From Maratus speciosus (taxonomy: Eukaryota > Arthropoda > Arachnida > Araneae > Salticidae), in contig OZ010792.1 in NCBI GenBank assembly GCA_963932465.1, forward strand, positions 21,791,632-21,855,631: a DNA stretch of 64,000 nt. The letters run 5' to 3'. The position numbers and the translations under genes are program-made. Below, in pieces: positions 32,801 to 43,726 of the stretch; position 1 is the first letter of the stretch; each line of letters begins with the position of its first letter. Under the pieces are notes generated by a model that had not been told where the DNA came from, searched no databases, and worked only from the letters and a program-made list of their open reading frames with translations.

Positions 32801-33243
32801 CTTTCCAACGAAGTTGAAAAGTGTTTATGACTTCAGTTTGTCTGGCCGTCTGTCCGCGCTCTAACTCTCGTAAATATGCACGGATTGCGCTGAAATTTTT
32901 GGATGTTATTGACGTTTACCATAGCATGATCCTTATTTCAAATGAAGTTTGTAGCATGTTTAGTTCATTTACAGGTACAGTCAAAAGTATTCCGTTACAT
33001 TACGGCCAATGGGAAAAAAATCGTTTTAAATGATTTTTAATGATGTTACACGCTTTCAAACATAATAAAATTTATATGCATTTAAGAAGTACACTAAAAT
33101 ATGTATTCTGTAGAATATGCGGTGCAAAGAATAGTTATTATTCGTTTACAGGGCCACACAAAATAATTCCGTTACATAATTATATAGGGGGGGGGGGGCG
33201 ATTGTTTGCGGCGAATTTTAATTATGTTAAACTATTTCGTATA

Positions 33244-34646
33244 CAGGGTGTATCTGCTTCAACAAACTTAGGGGGATGATAGTACTCATCAAGACAAACA
33301 AAAAATGCAATGAAACATGGGGTCACAAATGACGTTTAAAGGGTGAAAATTGCAAAACTAATAATAATATCGAAATCTCGCATGCTGCTTTTCTGCAGAA
33401 CTGGCTAGTACAGTCGTCCCCGTTTAAACGAATATTCACGGTTGCAGAAATAATACTCGATTAAGCGGAGTATTTGAATAAACGGGGAATCATAACTGTT
33501 ATATTTAATGCGTAATAAAAAGGCAAAATAACCTTCTACGGTATATTTAATTATCAGCATAATAAATAGCTGATAGAATAACATAAACTAAAATAAATAC
33601 AAATGTTAATATAAAGTAAATACGTATTAATTTAATGTCAGTACATACATTTATAGGGTTTACATCACACTTAATGCAGCTCGTTTGAATTGGGACAAAA
33701 CTTTGCTACTTCTAATTTACGTTACATTTACTGCCTTACAAAAATCGTTTAAAGTGGTTTGTTTAAGTGGAATTTTAAAGGAGTAAATATCGAGTTATTT
33801 TTCGAATGAGTGCAAAATATCACAAATACCATCTTGAGTCTCGAAGTGACGGCGCATTGCCATTAAAGCCTGGTTAGCAACAAGAAGTGATGGTGGGGAA
33901 ATCATTTGACCTGTCCATTACACACTTGCCGGCCGAAATCATTGCAGGAAGAATTGAAAATTTGTTTTCAGCGTAAAGGAACCGAAAATGACAGAAGGTA
34001 GAAGGAAATTCCAGTTGAAACGTGCTTTCTGCGCCTATTTTCAAACATCGGTCACACTGTTGTTATTCGATTAAGCGGGGACGTTCGTAAAAAGTATTTG
34101 GTTTAAGCGGGGGAAAATAACATAGAAACAATAGGAATAAATTCGGTTCCGGAGGATTCTATTCGAATAAGCGGGGTATTCGATTATCCGTGACCCGATT
34201 AAGTGCGGAGGACTGTAGCACGAAGCTGGTTTTCCTTTCACTTTGTGCATATCCAGTCAAAGAGAGATAACAAAAACTTGGAAGTGAGCCAAACAAATCT
34301 GTGATCAGGAATCCACGTATGCAGGACTCCCGAAGTCTTCGAGCGTGTCCGCCAATCGTTCCTCCGCAGATGTACTCTGTGTAATAATGTCCGCGGTCGA
34401 CACTTTGAACCATTGTTGTAAAATATTTTTCTTTGGACATCACGAACTGTGTTGTACCTATTCTGTGTAATAAATAATTTTCTGGAGTATTTCTTTCTTG
34501 TCTCAGTTTGTCCATTTCCAGACGCATTTTCTCGATTTTCATCCTTTAAACGTCATTTGCGACCCCATGTTCCATTGCATTTTTTGTTCGTCTTCATGAG
34601 TAGTATCATCCCTCTAAGTTTGTTGAAGCATTTCAGATACACCCTG
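33244..34646. mobile_element. TA-flanked inverted-repeat element interrupted by a pogo-like MITE
   Basis: The left end CAGGGTGTATCTGCTTCAACAAACTTAG and right end (reversed: CAGGGTGTATCTGAAATGCTTCAACAAACTTAG) form ~100-bp inverted repeats including AACAAAAAATGCAATG(A/G)AACATGGGGTC. TA flanks both sides. Subtracting the nested element leaves about 596 bp. No transposase. The apparent 127-codon minus-strand frame (34542-34159) runs across the nested element's border and is not a real gene. Confidence 0.85.
33411..34215. mobile_element. Pogo/Tigger-like MITE, 805 bp, nested
   Basis: Starts CAGTCGTCCCCGTTTAAACG and ends CGGATTAAGTG-type ...GCGGAGGACTG, with TA on both sides (33409-33410, 34216-34217). 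Both ends repeat the theme of TTCGATTAAGCGGGG / CCCCGCTTAATCG. That style, and the CAGT-CCTC/CGTCCC start, is typical of pogo/Tigger ends. No coding remnant recognised. Confidence 0.8.
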
Positions 34647-34759
34647 TATAATGAAATTGTTATACGTCGCTCAAGTTTAGTATAAGTTATTTCATATATT
34701 TCATATATAATACAAAGTGCATAGCATTTACAGGGACACAGTAAAGATTTCAGATACTA

Positions 34760-34915
34760 CAGTAGTGGCCAATTGTGGACATTTTTTGAAATTTTCATGT
34801 TTTATAACTTTGTGTGCTTGAAGAATATAATAAATTTCACTTAAATACAAACGTTTATATATTAAATTCAAGGAAATTTAATGTAGAATGTAATAAAAAA
34901 GATTTTAATTATGAT
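34760..34915. repeat. Solo terminal repeat of the Tc1-like family
   Basis: CAGTAGTGGCCAATTGTGGACATTTTTTG continues for ~150 bp with near identity to the inverted repeat of the Tc1-like transposon at 29232-30898 (GTTTTATAACTTTGTGTGCTTGAAGAATA, AAATTCAAGGAAATTTAATGTAGAA). The transposase and the other end are absent. Confidence 0.85.
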
Positions 34916-36028
34916 ATGCGCTTTTATGTTTCACTATATTTATGCATACTAGTATATGGTGTGTATAAATGCTATAATTCATATACAGGGCTACACAAAA
35001 GAATTCGTAAGGGTTACTGGGTATGAGCGCAAATTCCTTACAGGCGGTTTTTAAATGAGTTGTGCATTTTTACGCTTAACTGCACTTAGTTTATTAAAAA
35101 ATATTTGTAGAATACAGATAAAATGATAACATGGTTATGCAAAGAATTGGATAAATGCCGTCTATGGGTGATAATTTCTGGAAATGTGACTTCAGTAGTT
35201 TTAAGGGTCTTTCAGTTTGAATTAAACTTTAGCTAAATAGTGGCGTGTGATAAAGGTACTAGGTAAACTACAGGGCTGTACAAAAGTATTCAAGTACTTT
35301 TCCATCTATTAGTATAAATTGCTGAAAGAGAACTTTCAACCTGTTATGCGTTTTCTTGCTAAACTAAATTTTCCCGTTATATAATATATATATATATCAA
35401 CATACAGATCAAATACAGGGTTGTTCAAAAGAATTGTAATACACATTTGGCTATGGACGGTAACTGCTGAAATCAGTTTTCAATTTGAAAACTACTTAAA
35501 AGAAAAAATTTAAATTTTGGATTCGTATAAACATAAATCCATCGCAAAAATTGTAAGTTGCAATTCATAGTTTTTTTCGAATATTAATTTCATAATTCAT
35601 GTTATAAAATTATAAAAATTGCAAGTTCAATGTATTTATGTTTGGGTTTTTTAATATTATAACCATACAAAAAATTAACACATTAGGATTATTATTTCAG
35701 GAGATATTTATAAAAATAGGAAAATGTAATTTAACATTTAAATTTTGAATGTTTATAATTCAAAAAGTTATTTTCCAAATGACTTGAAATTTCGTATCTA
35801 GGCATAGTTTGAACCGAAGATTTAAAATATCTTGTCAAAATTGGATGTTGTCATTGAAGAAAACAAAGTTTGGGCTGGTTTTGATTTGTAGTTGGCCCTC
35901 TAAGTAAATTTTCTATGCATCATTTAAAAGTAGACTTTATTTCCAATCGTTTAGTACCAGTAACTTTTTTCTACTATAGTTTGTTGCAGAGGTAGTAGAA
36001 GATATTTACCTTTTTTTTCCACGACTAT

Positions 36029-36796
36029 ACATATGCTGAAAACTTTTTCAAAAAATAAATACCGGTGGAATACAGAAACCATAAACTTCACAAGTTAGTA
36101 ACTCTACTCAGCCTGACACTGACTTTCTCTCTGGAATCAGAAAACAAGAAAACCAAGAGGACAAAAAGCTCGCAAATTAAAGACAAATTTAACAAAAGGG
36201 TCGAAGTCACTCCATTACACAGTGGAATATATTTTAAAATAAATCTATTTATAATATGAATAATTTTGATCGTAATTGTAACTACAGTATTTAGTGAAAG
36301 AATCTTTTAAAAGTTAAAGCTAAAAAATTATCTTTAAAAAATTATACGAGTACAGAAAAGCTTTCTGATTTGCATTTTTATCTACTGGAGCAAATGCAGT
36401 TTCTAAACTAGATTATGAAACAGTAATTAAAGATGCGGGAATGATGATTAAAGATGAGATAATTTTAGTAAGGCAAACACAAAATTTCTGTTTCTGCAAT
36501 TTTTAATTTTTTTTTTTAAATTAAATGTGTTTTAATGACATGCAATAAGTAAAACAAACACAACTTTTCTGTTATTGCATTCATTTATTCAATTATGGTA
36601 AACTAGAACTTTTAAAAAGTAGTTTTTCTTTAAATAAAATGTAACCAGTTATCAAAATAAAGGATAGCCTCGCAAGACTCATTTTGCTCACGTCCAATTT
36701 TCGTCTTGCCCCACCACTGCAGATAAACATAGTGCCATATCCATTAACTGAAGGTTCAACTGTAACCGCTTTCGCAGGGTTAATGACCTCCGGGGC
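36029..36796. other. No gene seen
   Basis: AT-rich spacer. A short open stretch near 36383-36510 was considered and rejected as coding. Confidence 0.45.
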
Positions 36797-37119
36797 AATC
36801 TTCCACTAGTAAACTTAAAAATAAATTTTCTCCTTATTTAAACGCCTTATTAATACAAAATTTCAGTCATAAATTATGGCAAAAGCAAATATCCATTTTT
36901 ACTGTATTTTTACTTCTGCAGTAGTCAGACCCTGCGTTTCCGCAATTTTGTGACAACCTTCTGCCGCTATCAGTGAAAAAGATTATAATACCTGGGCAAA
37001 CTGTCACCAGTAAAAACAAATAGAAATTTTCATATTTCTTAGAGAAATTTTGGACGAATAAGGCGCTTAAATAAGACGAAATTTTCTATTCAAATTTACT
37101 GGTGGAAGTTTGCCCCGCC
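36797..37119. mobile_element. Inverted-repeat element, ~320 bp
   Basis: CGGGGCAATCTTCCACTAGTAAACTTAAAAATAAATTTTCTCCTTATTTAAACGCCTTATT at the left is matched by the reverse complement at 37049-37119 (reversed: CGGGGCAAACTTCCACCAGTAAATTTG...CTTATTTAAGCGCCTTATTCG). No clear target duplication. Confidence 0.7.
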
Positions 37120-37291
37120 TATAATCAGAAATTGTTTACTCCTGACAACCTCCTCAGTTACTTAATTCGCAACTGGTAGACAATACCTTATATGTCTCTT
37201 CCTCTTTATTCATAACTCCATTGTAAATTCCAAGTAGGTTCTTTCAATTATAGTAAAAATGGAGGTGTATTTGTAGCATAGTGCCTAGCTA

Positions 37292-37300
37292 CCCTTTTAT
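37292..37300 (+). promoter_or_regulatory. TATA-like box, possible promoter upstream of the Gly/His-rich gene
   Basis: CTTTTATAAAGG about 1.36 kb before the exon carrying the start codon. Because that exon begins at a 3' splice site in the 5' UTR (38652/38653), an upstream non-coding exon and promoter are required. This box, with a possible donor at 37708/37709 (ATCATG/GTAAGAAG), is one candidate. No direct evidence of transcription start. Confidence 0.25.
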
Positions 37301-38652
37301 AAAGGTACTCTGTGCTCGAATGAGTTTTGAGACTTTGTGAGCGATCGTGGTGTCCTGAATTCTAACATTTGTGCGTGAATGAGCTATCTATGAATGAGCT
37401 TTAAGTTTCGCAAAATATGCCTGAATCTCCGGGAATCTGATTGTCACGGTTATTTTTATTTCTTGCAATTATATGTTAATTAGGTACCTGTGGTTGTGTA
37501 GTTGCTATACATAGCACGTTAGGAGTTAGATTCGATATATTTATAACGAATCCTGCCGCAATATAACTGAATTGTGGATTTGAGTGTGAAATTCTCCGCG
37601 TGCTGCTGCGTTCAAGTGGGGATTCCCACTGGGATAGAAACTAGGGTTAGTCTAAGGATACGGTTAGTCTTTGGACAGAATCCAGCGTTGTGAGTTTCGC
37701 CATCATGGTAAGAAGTTATGTTTCGTGTTTTCGAACAAAGCATTATTGGAATCCACGGAGTTCCATTTCGTGGTGACATTAATGATTATTGTGACATTTT
37801 TATAGTGTTATTGCAGTGTTTAAAGTAATATTTTATAGTGAGTCAAATGACTTTCTTAGGACCTTGCAGGACCAGGGCTGCCAATAGCAACTGTTTTTTA
37901 ATTGGGGCGTTCAGAAGACAATCCGACTAACTCCATTTTAAGTGGCATTTTTTTTAAACAAAGGAACACTCTACATATTTATACAGTGATAAAAAGTTCC
38001 CCTTGATTAAAAGAAAATTAATGAGTTCAATCAAAATATCCCAAGAAAAAATATATTTTTATAGTTACAATAACTTTAACTGTTTATACTGAACATTTTT
38101 ATTTGATGGAGTTAATCGATTTGTGCACTGAGCGGCTCAATTATATCTCGGACCACTTTCTCAAAACGAAAATCTTTCACTTTGACAATATATGTCCAAG
38201 AGAAATATAAGACAAAAGGTATTTTTTTTTAATAGTAGGGGGAACAGAATATAAAAATAGTCGCCAGTGGTAGCCCTTCAGAACGGATAGTGAGGTTATT
38301 TTGATTTGAGTTAAGTGCTTTGAATTTAATAAATACTTTGGAAACGATATTTTACCTTCTCAATCATAAGTAGAATCGAACTAAATTTTGATCCCCTATT
38401 GCCCGCTTCTCTGTCAATCACCCTGCTTATCGTTTTAAAATAATTTTTGTGGGTTTTTTTTTTTTAGGTCTGTGTCGTTGCTCTCTTTCAAATGAGCAGT
38501 TCGGAGGAGCATGTCACACATTTAAGGATAATTTCCCTTCCAAAGAACGCTTTACTTGTATTTTCTTGAGTCTCCTAGAGTGTTTTTGTCCCCAGTCCTA
38601 GCAAAGTAATGTTCCTATTACTACAGTAACCATGCTTTCTTTTCTTTTTCAG

Positions 38653-38877
38653 TGAGCCCTTCCAGTCAAGTACAATGCAGATCTTCCGCTTAAGTGTTAT
38701 CTGCATTCTCACTTGGACTTTCCTGGGTGTTGTGAGAGCAGGATATCATGGTGGTGGTGGTTATGGTGGCTTAGGAGCTCTACTGGGAGTAGGACTTTTA
38801 GCACATTTACTACATGGTGGTCACGGTGGTGGTGGTCATCATCACCATCACGTGCACCATGTATACGTACCCATACC
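38653..38877 (+). CDS. Secreted Gly/His-rich protein, first coding exon
   Basis: The exon opens after a consensus acceptor (TTTCTTTTTCAG, 38641-38652). The 5' UTR tail is 22 nt and the ATG is at 38675. The first ~22 residues are a clear signal peptide (MQIFRLSVICILTWTFLGVV, cleavage likely after VRA), so the product is exported. The mature part starts GYHGGGGYGG, has a short hydrophobic Leu/Ala/Gly block (LGALLGVGLLAHLL) and then a His cluster (HHHHHVHHVYVPIP). The exon ends at 38877 with the donor CC/GTAAGT; the splice interrupts a Pro codon. Reading on would hit a TAA at once, which supports splicing here. Gly/His-rich secreted proteins of this size occur among arthropod cuticular and antimicrobial peptides; the function is not determined. 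Confidence 0.8.
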
Positions 38878-39057
38878 GTAAGTAACTGTTTTACACATCA
38901 ATATAGCATCTTTGCAAATTTCGCAACATTATAGTACTATTATGCAGCTAAAAGAAAATAGTAATTTACAAGACATTTTGAATATTTAGTTGATTAACCT
39001 TCCGTATTATGACATGAGAATAAAAGAAATTAAAACGCGGGGTTCTCAAAATGTTGG

Positions 39058-39282
39058 TCATCTGAGGAGACAATGAAACAAAGTCTCTGCTCGAAATTTG
39101 TGATTAACCCGCTTGAGTTGGTCTGTTGGAATCGACCTTATCACACTTGTTATCGCTGTTTTCAGCTCTTCTATGGTTTTTGGTCGATCTCTGTATACTT
39201 GCTCTTTAACATAGCTCCAAAAAAAAAAGTCTACTAGTGATAAGTCAGGGCTAAAGGGAGGGGGGCGGGCAAAAAAGTTCAT
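39058..39282 (-). pseudogene. DDE transposase C-terminal fragment
   Basis: Minus-strand frame with PPPFSPDLSLVDFFFWSYVKEQVY followed by PKTIEELKTAITSVI, in short pieces the motif block SPDL-x-x-x-DFF-x-W seen before the last catalytic residue of IS630/mariner-type DDE transposases. The N-terminal two thirds are absent and upstream sequence (to 39400) is only weakly similar. It lies in the intron of the Gly/His-rich gene. Confidence 0.65.
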
Positions 39283-39463
39283 AGCGAAAGCGATTTGGTA
39301 AGCCTCTTGCCATGAAATCTGAGCTAGTCCAGGATGTGAATGTGGAGGAGTTTGCTGCCTTTTGTTCGGTCTTGATACCCACGTTTGTCATCAGCCACTG
39401 AACCTGTTCTTTAAAACTTGGCAATTAATTCTCTTAACATGCTTCAAGATAGCTATTATCCTT

Positions 39464-40346
39464 GTAAAACCTTCGACTAACATGTGGAAGTGGTAGCGTG
39501 GAACTTCAGTCAAGCGGAGGCCCAAGTAATAATTAAATCAAACAATTTATTTAAATGCATAAGATAAATGAATATTTCTTGATTAGATACTTGTAATTAC
39601 AACTACATTATTTTTATGGGTACTTTCAGCTGATGACAATGTTCATTAAAGACTTAATGTTCAGTGTATAAGATTAACATTCAATTTCTATTAGCTTCGT
39701 TCTCGATACAAATCCAAAATCTTGTCACTATAGTCTGGTAAGAAACAGCTGCCTCTGTTTACTGGTGTATATCAGTCCTTGTCAACTACACAATACCTCA
39801 CGGTTTCCACTGGAGAAATCTTACCCAGCCCGAAACGGCAGGTTCCTCTATCCCTTCGGATCTATCCGAAAACTCAACTCCCAACTCAGAGAGCAGCTCT
39901 CTCCTTGGGATTCAAAAACGCATCTCCCCTCTTTTCTCTGTTCGTTCCAATTCACCTTTTTAAAACAAAGGCTATCTGTCGGCCCACTCAGAGCCTAGGT
40001 TGAATGATATCACTAACAAACTTCGATATCATTGGTCAAGAGAGACCCTCGCTGCTAGCGTGAGAAAATTTCGCATCTAGTTTCATTTTTAAATTGTCCT
40101 GGGAAAATATCGGCAAAGTTGCTACTTAAAAGGAATTCCATAACTCCTATTTTTTTCATGCCATTCTACTTTTCCGTCAACCTTTAAGATTGGTTTAGAT
40201 GGATTGATTCTTTTTATCATTTCCGGCAGAACCTTGAGACTTAGAAATATTTTGAGCTGTTATGCTTATACATTGCTTTTCCTATCTAGAGTTCTCATTT
40301 GAAAATATATGGGACCTTTTTTGTGAATCCCATTGGATTCTTCACA
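39464..40346 (-). repeat. 3' LTR of element C (883 bp)
   Basis: Plus strand runs TGTAAAACCTTCGACTA...GGATTCTTCACA. It lacks one A near 39480 and has C instead of T at 39637 compared with the other LTR. Confidence 0.95.
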
Positions 40347-40361
40347 ATACCCCCCGCCTTT
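40347..40361 (-). promoter_or_regulatory. Polypurine tract of element C
   Basis: The minus strand reads AAAGGCGGGGGGTAT immediately before the 3' LTR, the expected primer for plus-strand DNA synthesis. Confidence 0.75.
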
Positions 40362-40579
40362 AAATGATATTTCGGCTGCAAGACGTAATATCTGCAAAGA
40401 AAAGGTTAGCTCATATATTAGAGTGGCCCTCCTTTATATATCTCACTCACTTTTTTCACAAAAAACTTTTCATACGATTTACATTTAACTTACTAATGCT
40501 GAGTACCTTTGATTATGAAATTTCACTTTTAAAAGACAAAACACATTTAAAATTTTACACTATGACATTTACACAAAAT

Positions 40580-40665
40580 AAGATAAATTTAATATGTACA
40601 CCTAGTTAAATCGAATTCGACTCACTTATGTACACTTAGTTAAATCGAATTCGACTCACTTGATC
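40580..40665. repeat. 34-bp direct duplication after gag of element C
   Basis: GTACAC(C/T)TAGTTAAATCGAATTCGACTCACTT occurs twice in tandem (about 40595-40630 and 40629-40662), between the gag stop and the polypurine tract. Confidence 0.8.
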
Positions 40666-40685
40666 CGGCGCTAAATTTCTAACTG

Positions 40686-42878
40686 CTAGAGCCTGTCATG
40701 TGAAGGCCCATTTCTATATTTAGGATAGTGTCTCGGACGTGAATCTTCGCTTGTCAACCTATTTATTTTCTCCGCGTTTTTTTCTTGTGGTTTTTGTCTA
40801 TTTACACGATAATTTTGCAACTTTTCGTGTCTACCTGTGGCGCTCGCCACACAATAAGCCGGGGACATTTTAGAGTCGCCCGTCCTCCGACTAGTCCGTC
40901 TCGTAACACTTTCGCGCTCTTTATTCCCGTCCAAATCCTTTACTAGATTTTCTGACCTGAGATACTTTTTGTTCTCTTTATTTCTAAACCAAAGTTCTCT
41001 TTTGTTCCTTCTCAGTGTTATTTTCACCGACGTATCCCTTTGATTATCCGATCTATCTATACTTTGACACGCCCTATTTGCTTGTGTTAAATCCTCACAC
41101 TCATGATGCGATTTTTCTAACCCCTTTTTCAGTTTGGCTTCTCGTATGGGGCAACCCATCTCATGATCCCCTTTGACATCTTTCTTTTTTCTTTTATACG
41201 ATCCTAAAACCTGATCTTCCTTTTTCGTGGGTGATACAGTATTATCCTTCCTTCCCTCCCAATTCTCATATCTCGTTTTTGACCGGGTACCTCCCATTTC
41301 CTTCCTTTCTCCCAAGTTCACGCTCGTCAATTTTGAGTAGTCTTCTCTCATCTTATTCTCTTCCCTTCGGGATGGATTCCCGTTTTCGTTTTTCGCTTTC
41401 GCTATGTTATGGATGACCACTGCATCTGAAATCTGCATTTTTTTCCTTTTAATATCATCAATTAATTTTTGAGTTTTGTTACCCAAAATATAGTAAGACA
41501 AATTCGTCTTTCTGTCCGTCACGATAGCTTTTGTTTTTAGTCTCCCGAGTCCTTCAATTTTTAAAACAACTTCGGCGGTCCGTAAGCGACGAGTATTGTT
41601 CATTAACGGCTGTCTAACTCGAATGGTGCCACCGTCTAATTGATTGCGTTTAATAAATCTCCTCGAAATTACATCATATTGACTTCCACTATCTCTTAAT
41701 GTTGTGCATTCCCTTCCGTTGATTAGCGCGCGGCTTAGATAAGGCTTAAAACTTTCTTCAAAATTTGTACTTCCGCTAATATGATGAACGCTGGTAATTT
41801 GCTCTCCATTTCTTTTGTTTTCGGGACAATTAACCTTCAAATGGTTTGGGCTCGAGCAAATGAAACACCTAATAGCCCTTTTGCGCTCAAAGATTTTTTT
41901 CCTTTCTTTCTCTATATTTCGTTCTCTCCAGTTAGTTCTGGTTTCGGAATGCCCCCCTCTCGTTTCGTCTTCATTTTCCATTTTCTCATCCCGCGAATTT
42001 TCTTCGAATTTTAGCTTTTTGTTCCACGATTTTTTTGACGCCCCTTTTATAGTTTCGTATTCATCCAGATCCTTAGCTAGTGTTCCTGGATCTTTATATT
42101 TGGCCCACGAATCTATAAAGTGCTCCCTTAATTCTGCTGGAGCACGCCTCTTAATCTGTTCGGTGATTAGCAAATCTTTTAACTCTTTAAAATTAGTAAC
42201 CTCAAGATCATTTAACCACCCTTCTAGAAAGCTATTTAGTTCAAAAATGAGGTCTTTCCACGGGCTATTCTGGTCTCGCAAATGTTTATCTAATTTTTGT
42301 CTATAAGCCTCGCCACTCAATCTAAAACGAGCTAACAGGATTGACTTCACATGCTGAAAGTTGTCAACTCGGTCTGTCGGTTCGCGCAAGATCAATTCAG
42401 CTATCTGTACGGGCAACAAAGCTAATAAATGCGTGACCAGATCCTCATTTTCTATCCCAGACCTTAATGCCTGTCGTTCAAACAAGTTTAAAAATAGAGT
42501 TATGTCCGAACGCTCTGGATCAAAACGATGCATTATAGTTTTTAGCGCTAATTTAGGTCTTTCCGATCCGTTACTGGAAGTCGAGTTACGCCTCCCTGTA
42601 TTTTGCGTTAATTTTAATTGCTCTAATTGAAAATTTCTCTCTTTTTCTTTCTCTTCTTTTTCTTTTTTCTCTCTTTCTAAAAGAAGTAGATCTTCCCTAT
42701 CTTTCACTATATATCCCACTTGCGTTAATGCAAAGTCGGCATCATAATCGTCCGCGCTCTCTATCTTTTGGATAATCGTCGCGATTATGTCACTTTCTTC
42801 TATCTGAACTCCTAATACCTCTGCTAAATTTTGCAGATCAGCCTTTCGGCAATATTTCAATGCCGTTATTTTCGCCAT
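40686..42878 (-). CDS. gag: Gag(-protease) polyprotein of element C, intact 730 residues
   Basis: One uninterrupted frame. Residues 1-60 are a small helical N-domain. Residues 60-92 form a Glu/Lys coiled coil (EREKKEKEEKEKERNFQLEQ). Residues about 110-280 are the capsid/SCAN-like domain (RFDPERSDITLFLNLFERQA; LLITEQIKRRAPAELREHFI), clearly related to element B. Residues 280-335 are charged and basic. A zinc knuckle CFICSSPNHLKVNC is at 338-351. A protease-like segment follows with LRDSGSQYDVISR (DSG at 396-398). The last ~230 residues are Lys/Arg/Glu/Asn-rich, low complexity and not recognised; they take the place of pol. No stop or frameshift is present in 2.2 kb, consistent with recent activity or selection. 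Confidence 0.9.
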   Translation of the reverse strand: MAKITALKYCRKADLQNLAEVLGVQIEESDIIATIIQKIESADDYDADFALTQVGYIVKDREDLLLLEREKKEKEEKEKERNFQLEQLKLTQNTGRRNSTSSNGSERPKLALKTIMHRFDPERSDITLFLNLFERQALRSGIENEDLVTHLLALLPVQIAELILREPTDRVDNFQHVKSILLARFRLSGEAYRQKLDKHLRDQNSPWKDLIFELNSFLEGWLNDLEVTNFKELKDLLITEQIKRRAPAELREHFIDSWAKYKDPGTLAKDLDEYETIKGASKKSWNKKLKFEENSRDEKMENEDETRGGHSETRTNWRERNIEKERKKIFERKRAIRCFICSSPNHLKVNCPENKRNGEQITSVHHISGSTNFEESFKPYLSRALINGRECTTLRDSGSQYDVISRRFIKRNQLDGGTIRVRQPLMNNTRRLRTAEVVLKIEGLGRLKTKAIVTDRKTNLSYYILGNKTQKLIDDIKRKKMQISDAVVIHNIAKAKNENGNPSRREENKMREDYSKLTSVNLGERKEMGGTRSKTRYENWEGRKDNTVSPTKKEDQVLGSYKRKKKDVKGDHEMGCPIREAKLKKGLEKSHHECEDLTQANRACQSIDRSDNQRDTSVKITLRRNKRELWFRNKENKKYLRSENLVKDLDGNKERESVTRRTSRRTGDSKMSPAYCVASATGRHEKLQNYRVNRQKPQEKNAEKINRLTSEDSRPRHYPKYRNGPSHDRL

Positions 42879-43407
42879 TATCTATCGATTTTATATTCCT
42901 ACCGATACTACAAAGATAACCTAACGATTTCCCTCTTCATATATTTATTTATATATATTTTTTTTTTTTCAACTACCTCAGAAGATGTGAATTTGACACT
43001 TCACCGAGAATATTCTAACCTTATCTACCGTTATAAAATGTTTTCAAACGTATTCACAATATACATGAATAAATTAGCAATACTATAATAAATTTCAGAC
43101 ATTCTACGTTTTAGTGTTAGTTTCGAAAAGAAAGTATAATTTTTCCACTTTTTACATTCCCTACACACACAAAATATAGAACATAAAAAAAAATATTTCC
43201 AAATGCTATAGGTAAACAATTTTCCCTATTTTACTCAGAATTGAACACTCCTTGCAACCTTTTCATATGCTTTTTCTATTTTGAATATAAGTATATATTT
43301 AGGAAAATCAATCATTAAATAATCCAAATTGATTCTAAAATATTTTTCAAGCAAACTTTCCTCACAATGGTACTTTTCTTACATGACATCTAATTTCTTT
43401 TTTTCTT

Positions 43408-43409
<2 letters not shown>

Positions 43410-43446
<37 letters not shown>
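43410..43446. repeat. T37 homopolymer in the leader of element C
   Basis: On the coding strand this is an A-run of about 37 in the 5' leader. Confidence 0.85.
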
Positions 43447-43450
<4 letters not shown>

Positions 43451-43726
43451 ATCTAGTTCGATTTTAGTTTTCTGTATTCTTAATTTTAAAAAAAAATTCA
43501 AAATTTAAAGCCAATGACAAAGGGTATCAGCTTCCTTGTACTATAATTAATTAATAAGTTAATAATTTTCTTATTTTAACTAACCAATTTTTCAATTTTA
43601 AAATTTTCATTTACCTCAAAACAAAAGTTTTCCTTTAAAATATTAATTTCTTATCAACATTTCAATTAATTAATAAATTAAGAGCCACTCAAAATAATGA
43701 GCTTACCTTTTGTTTTGCTGGGGCAT

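Larger units (their letters stand above)
32974..35440 (+). repeat. Dispersed same-strand TACAGGG..CAAAAGTATTC end-like motifs
   Basis: Related phrases occur in one orientation at about 32974 (TACAGTCAAAAGTATTCCGTTACATTACGGCC), 33150, 34985 (TACAGGGCTACACAAAAGAATTCG), 35273 (TACAGGGCTGTACAAAAGTATTC) and 35416 (TACAGGGTTGTTCAAAAGAATTG). A diverged version at 10372 lies in hAT-type element 1. They look like ends of a Tc1/mariner-type MITE family, but matching opposite ends were not found. Confidence 0.5.
31222..36028. mobile_element. Fragmented second copy of the 1107-bp MITE
   Basis: Three collinear pieces match 23958-25064: 31222-31365 (CCATAAATAAATTCTACATCCTTCAATTAGCC), 32354-32600 (AAGTTCGGTACTCGATTGTTGAAATGC) and about 35465-36028 (TTTTTTTCGAATATTAATTT ... 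ending CCACGACTATA). The left end is missing. Two large gaps are filled by later insertions: 31366-32353 and 32601-35464. Reading from complete to broken copy lets the insertion history be ordered. Confidence 0.8.

Noticed and set aside
34159..34542. 127-codon minus-strand frame
   Set aside because: It crosses from the 33244-34646 inverted-repeat element into the end of the nested pogo-like MITE, so it cannot be an inherited gene.
36383..36510. Open stretch reading ANAVSKLDYETVIKDAGMM on the plus strand
   Set aside because: Looks protein-like, but no start, no splice sites on both sides, and no family recognised; too short to support as an exon.
39765..40003. 74-81-codon frames in the LTRs of element C (also at 44399-44637)
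   Set aside because: Identical because they lie in the two LTR copies, on the strand opposite to the element's own coding strand; no domain.
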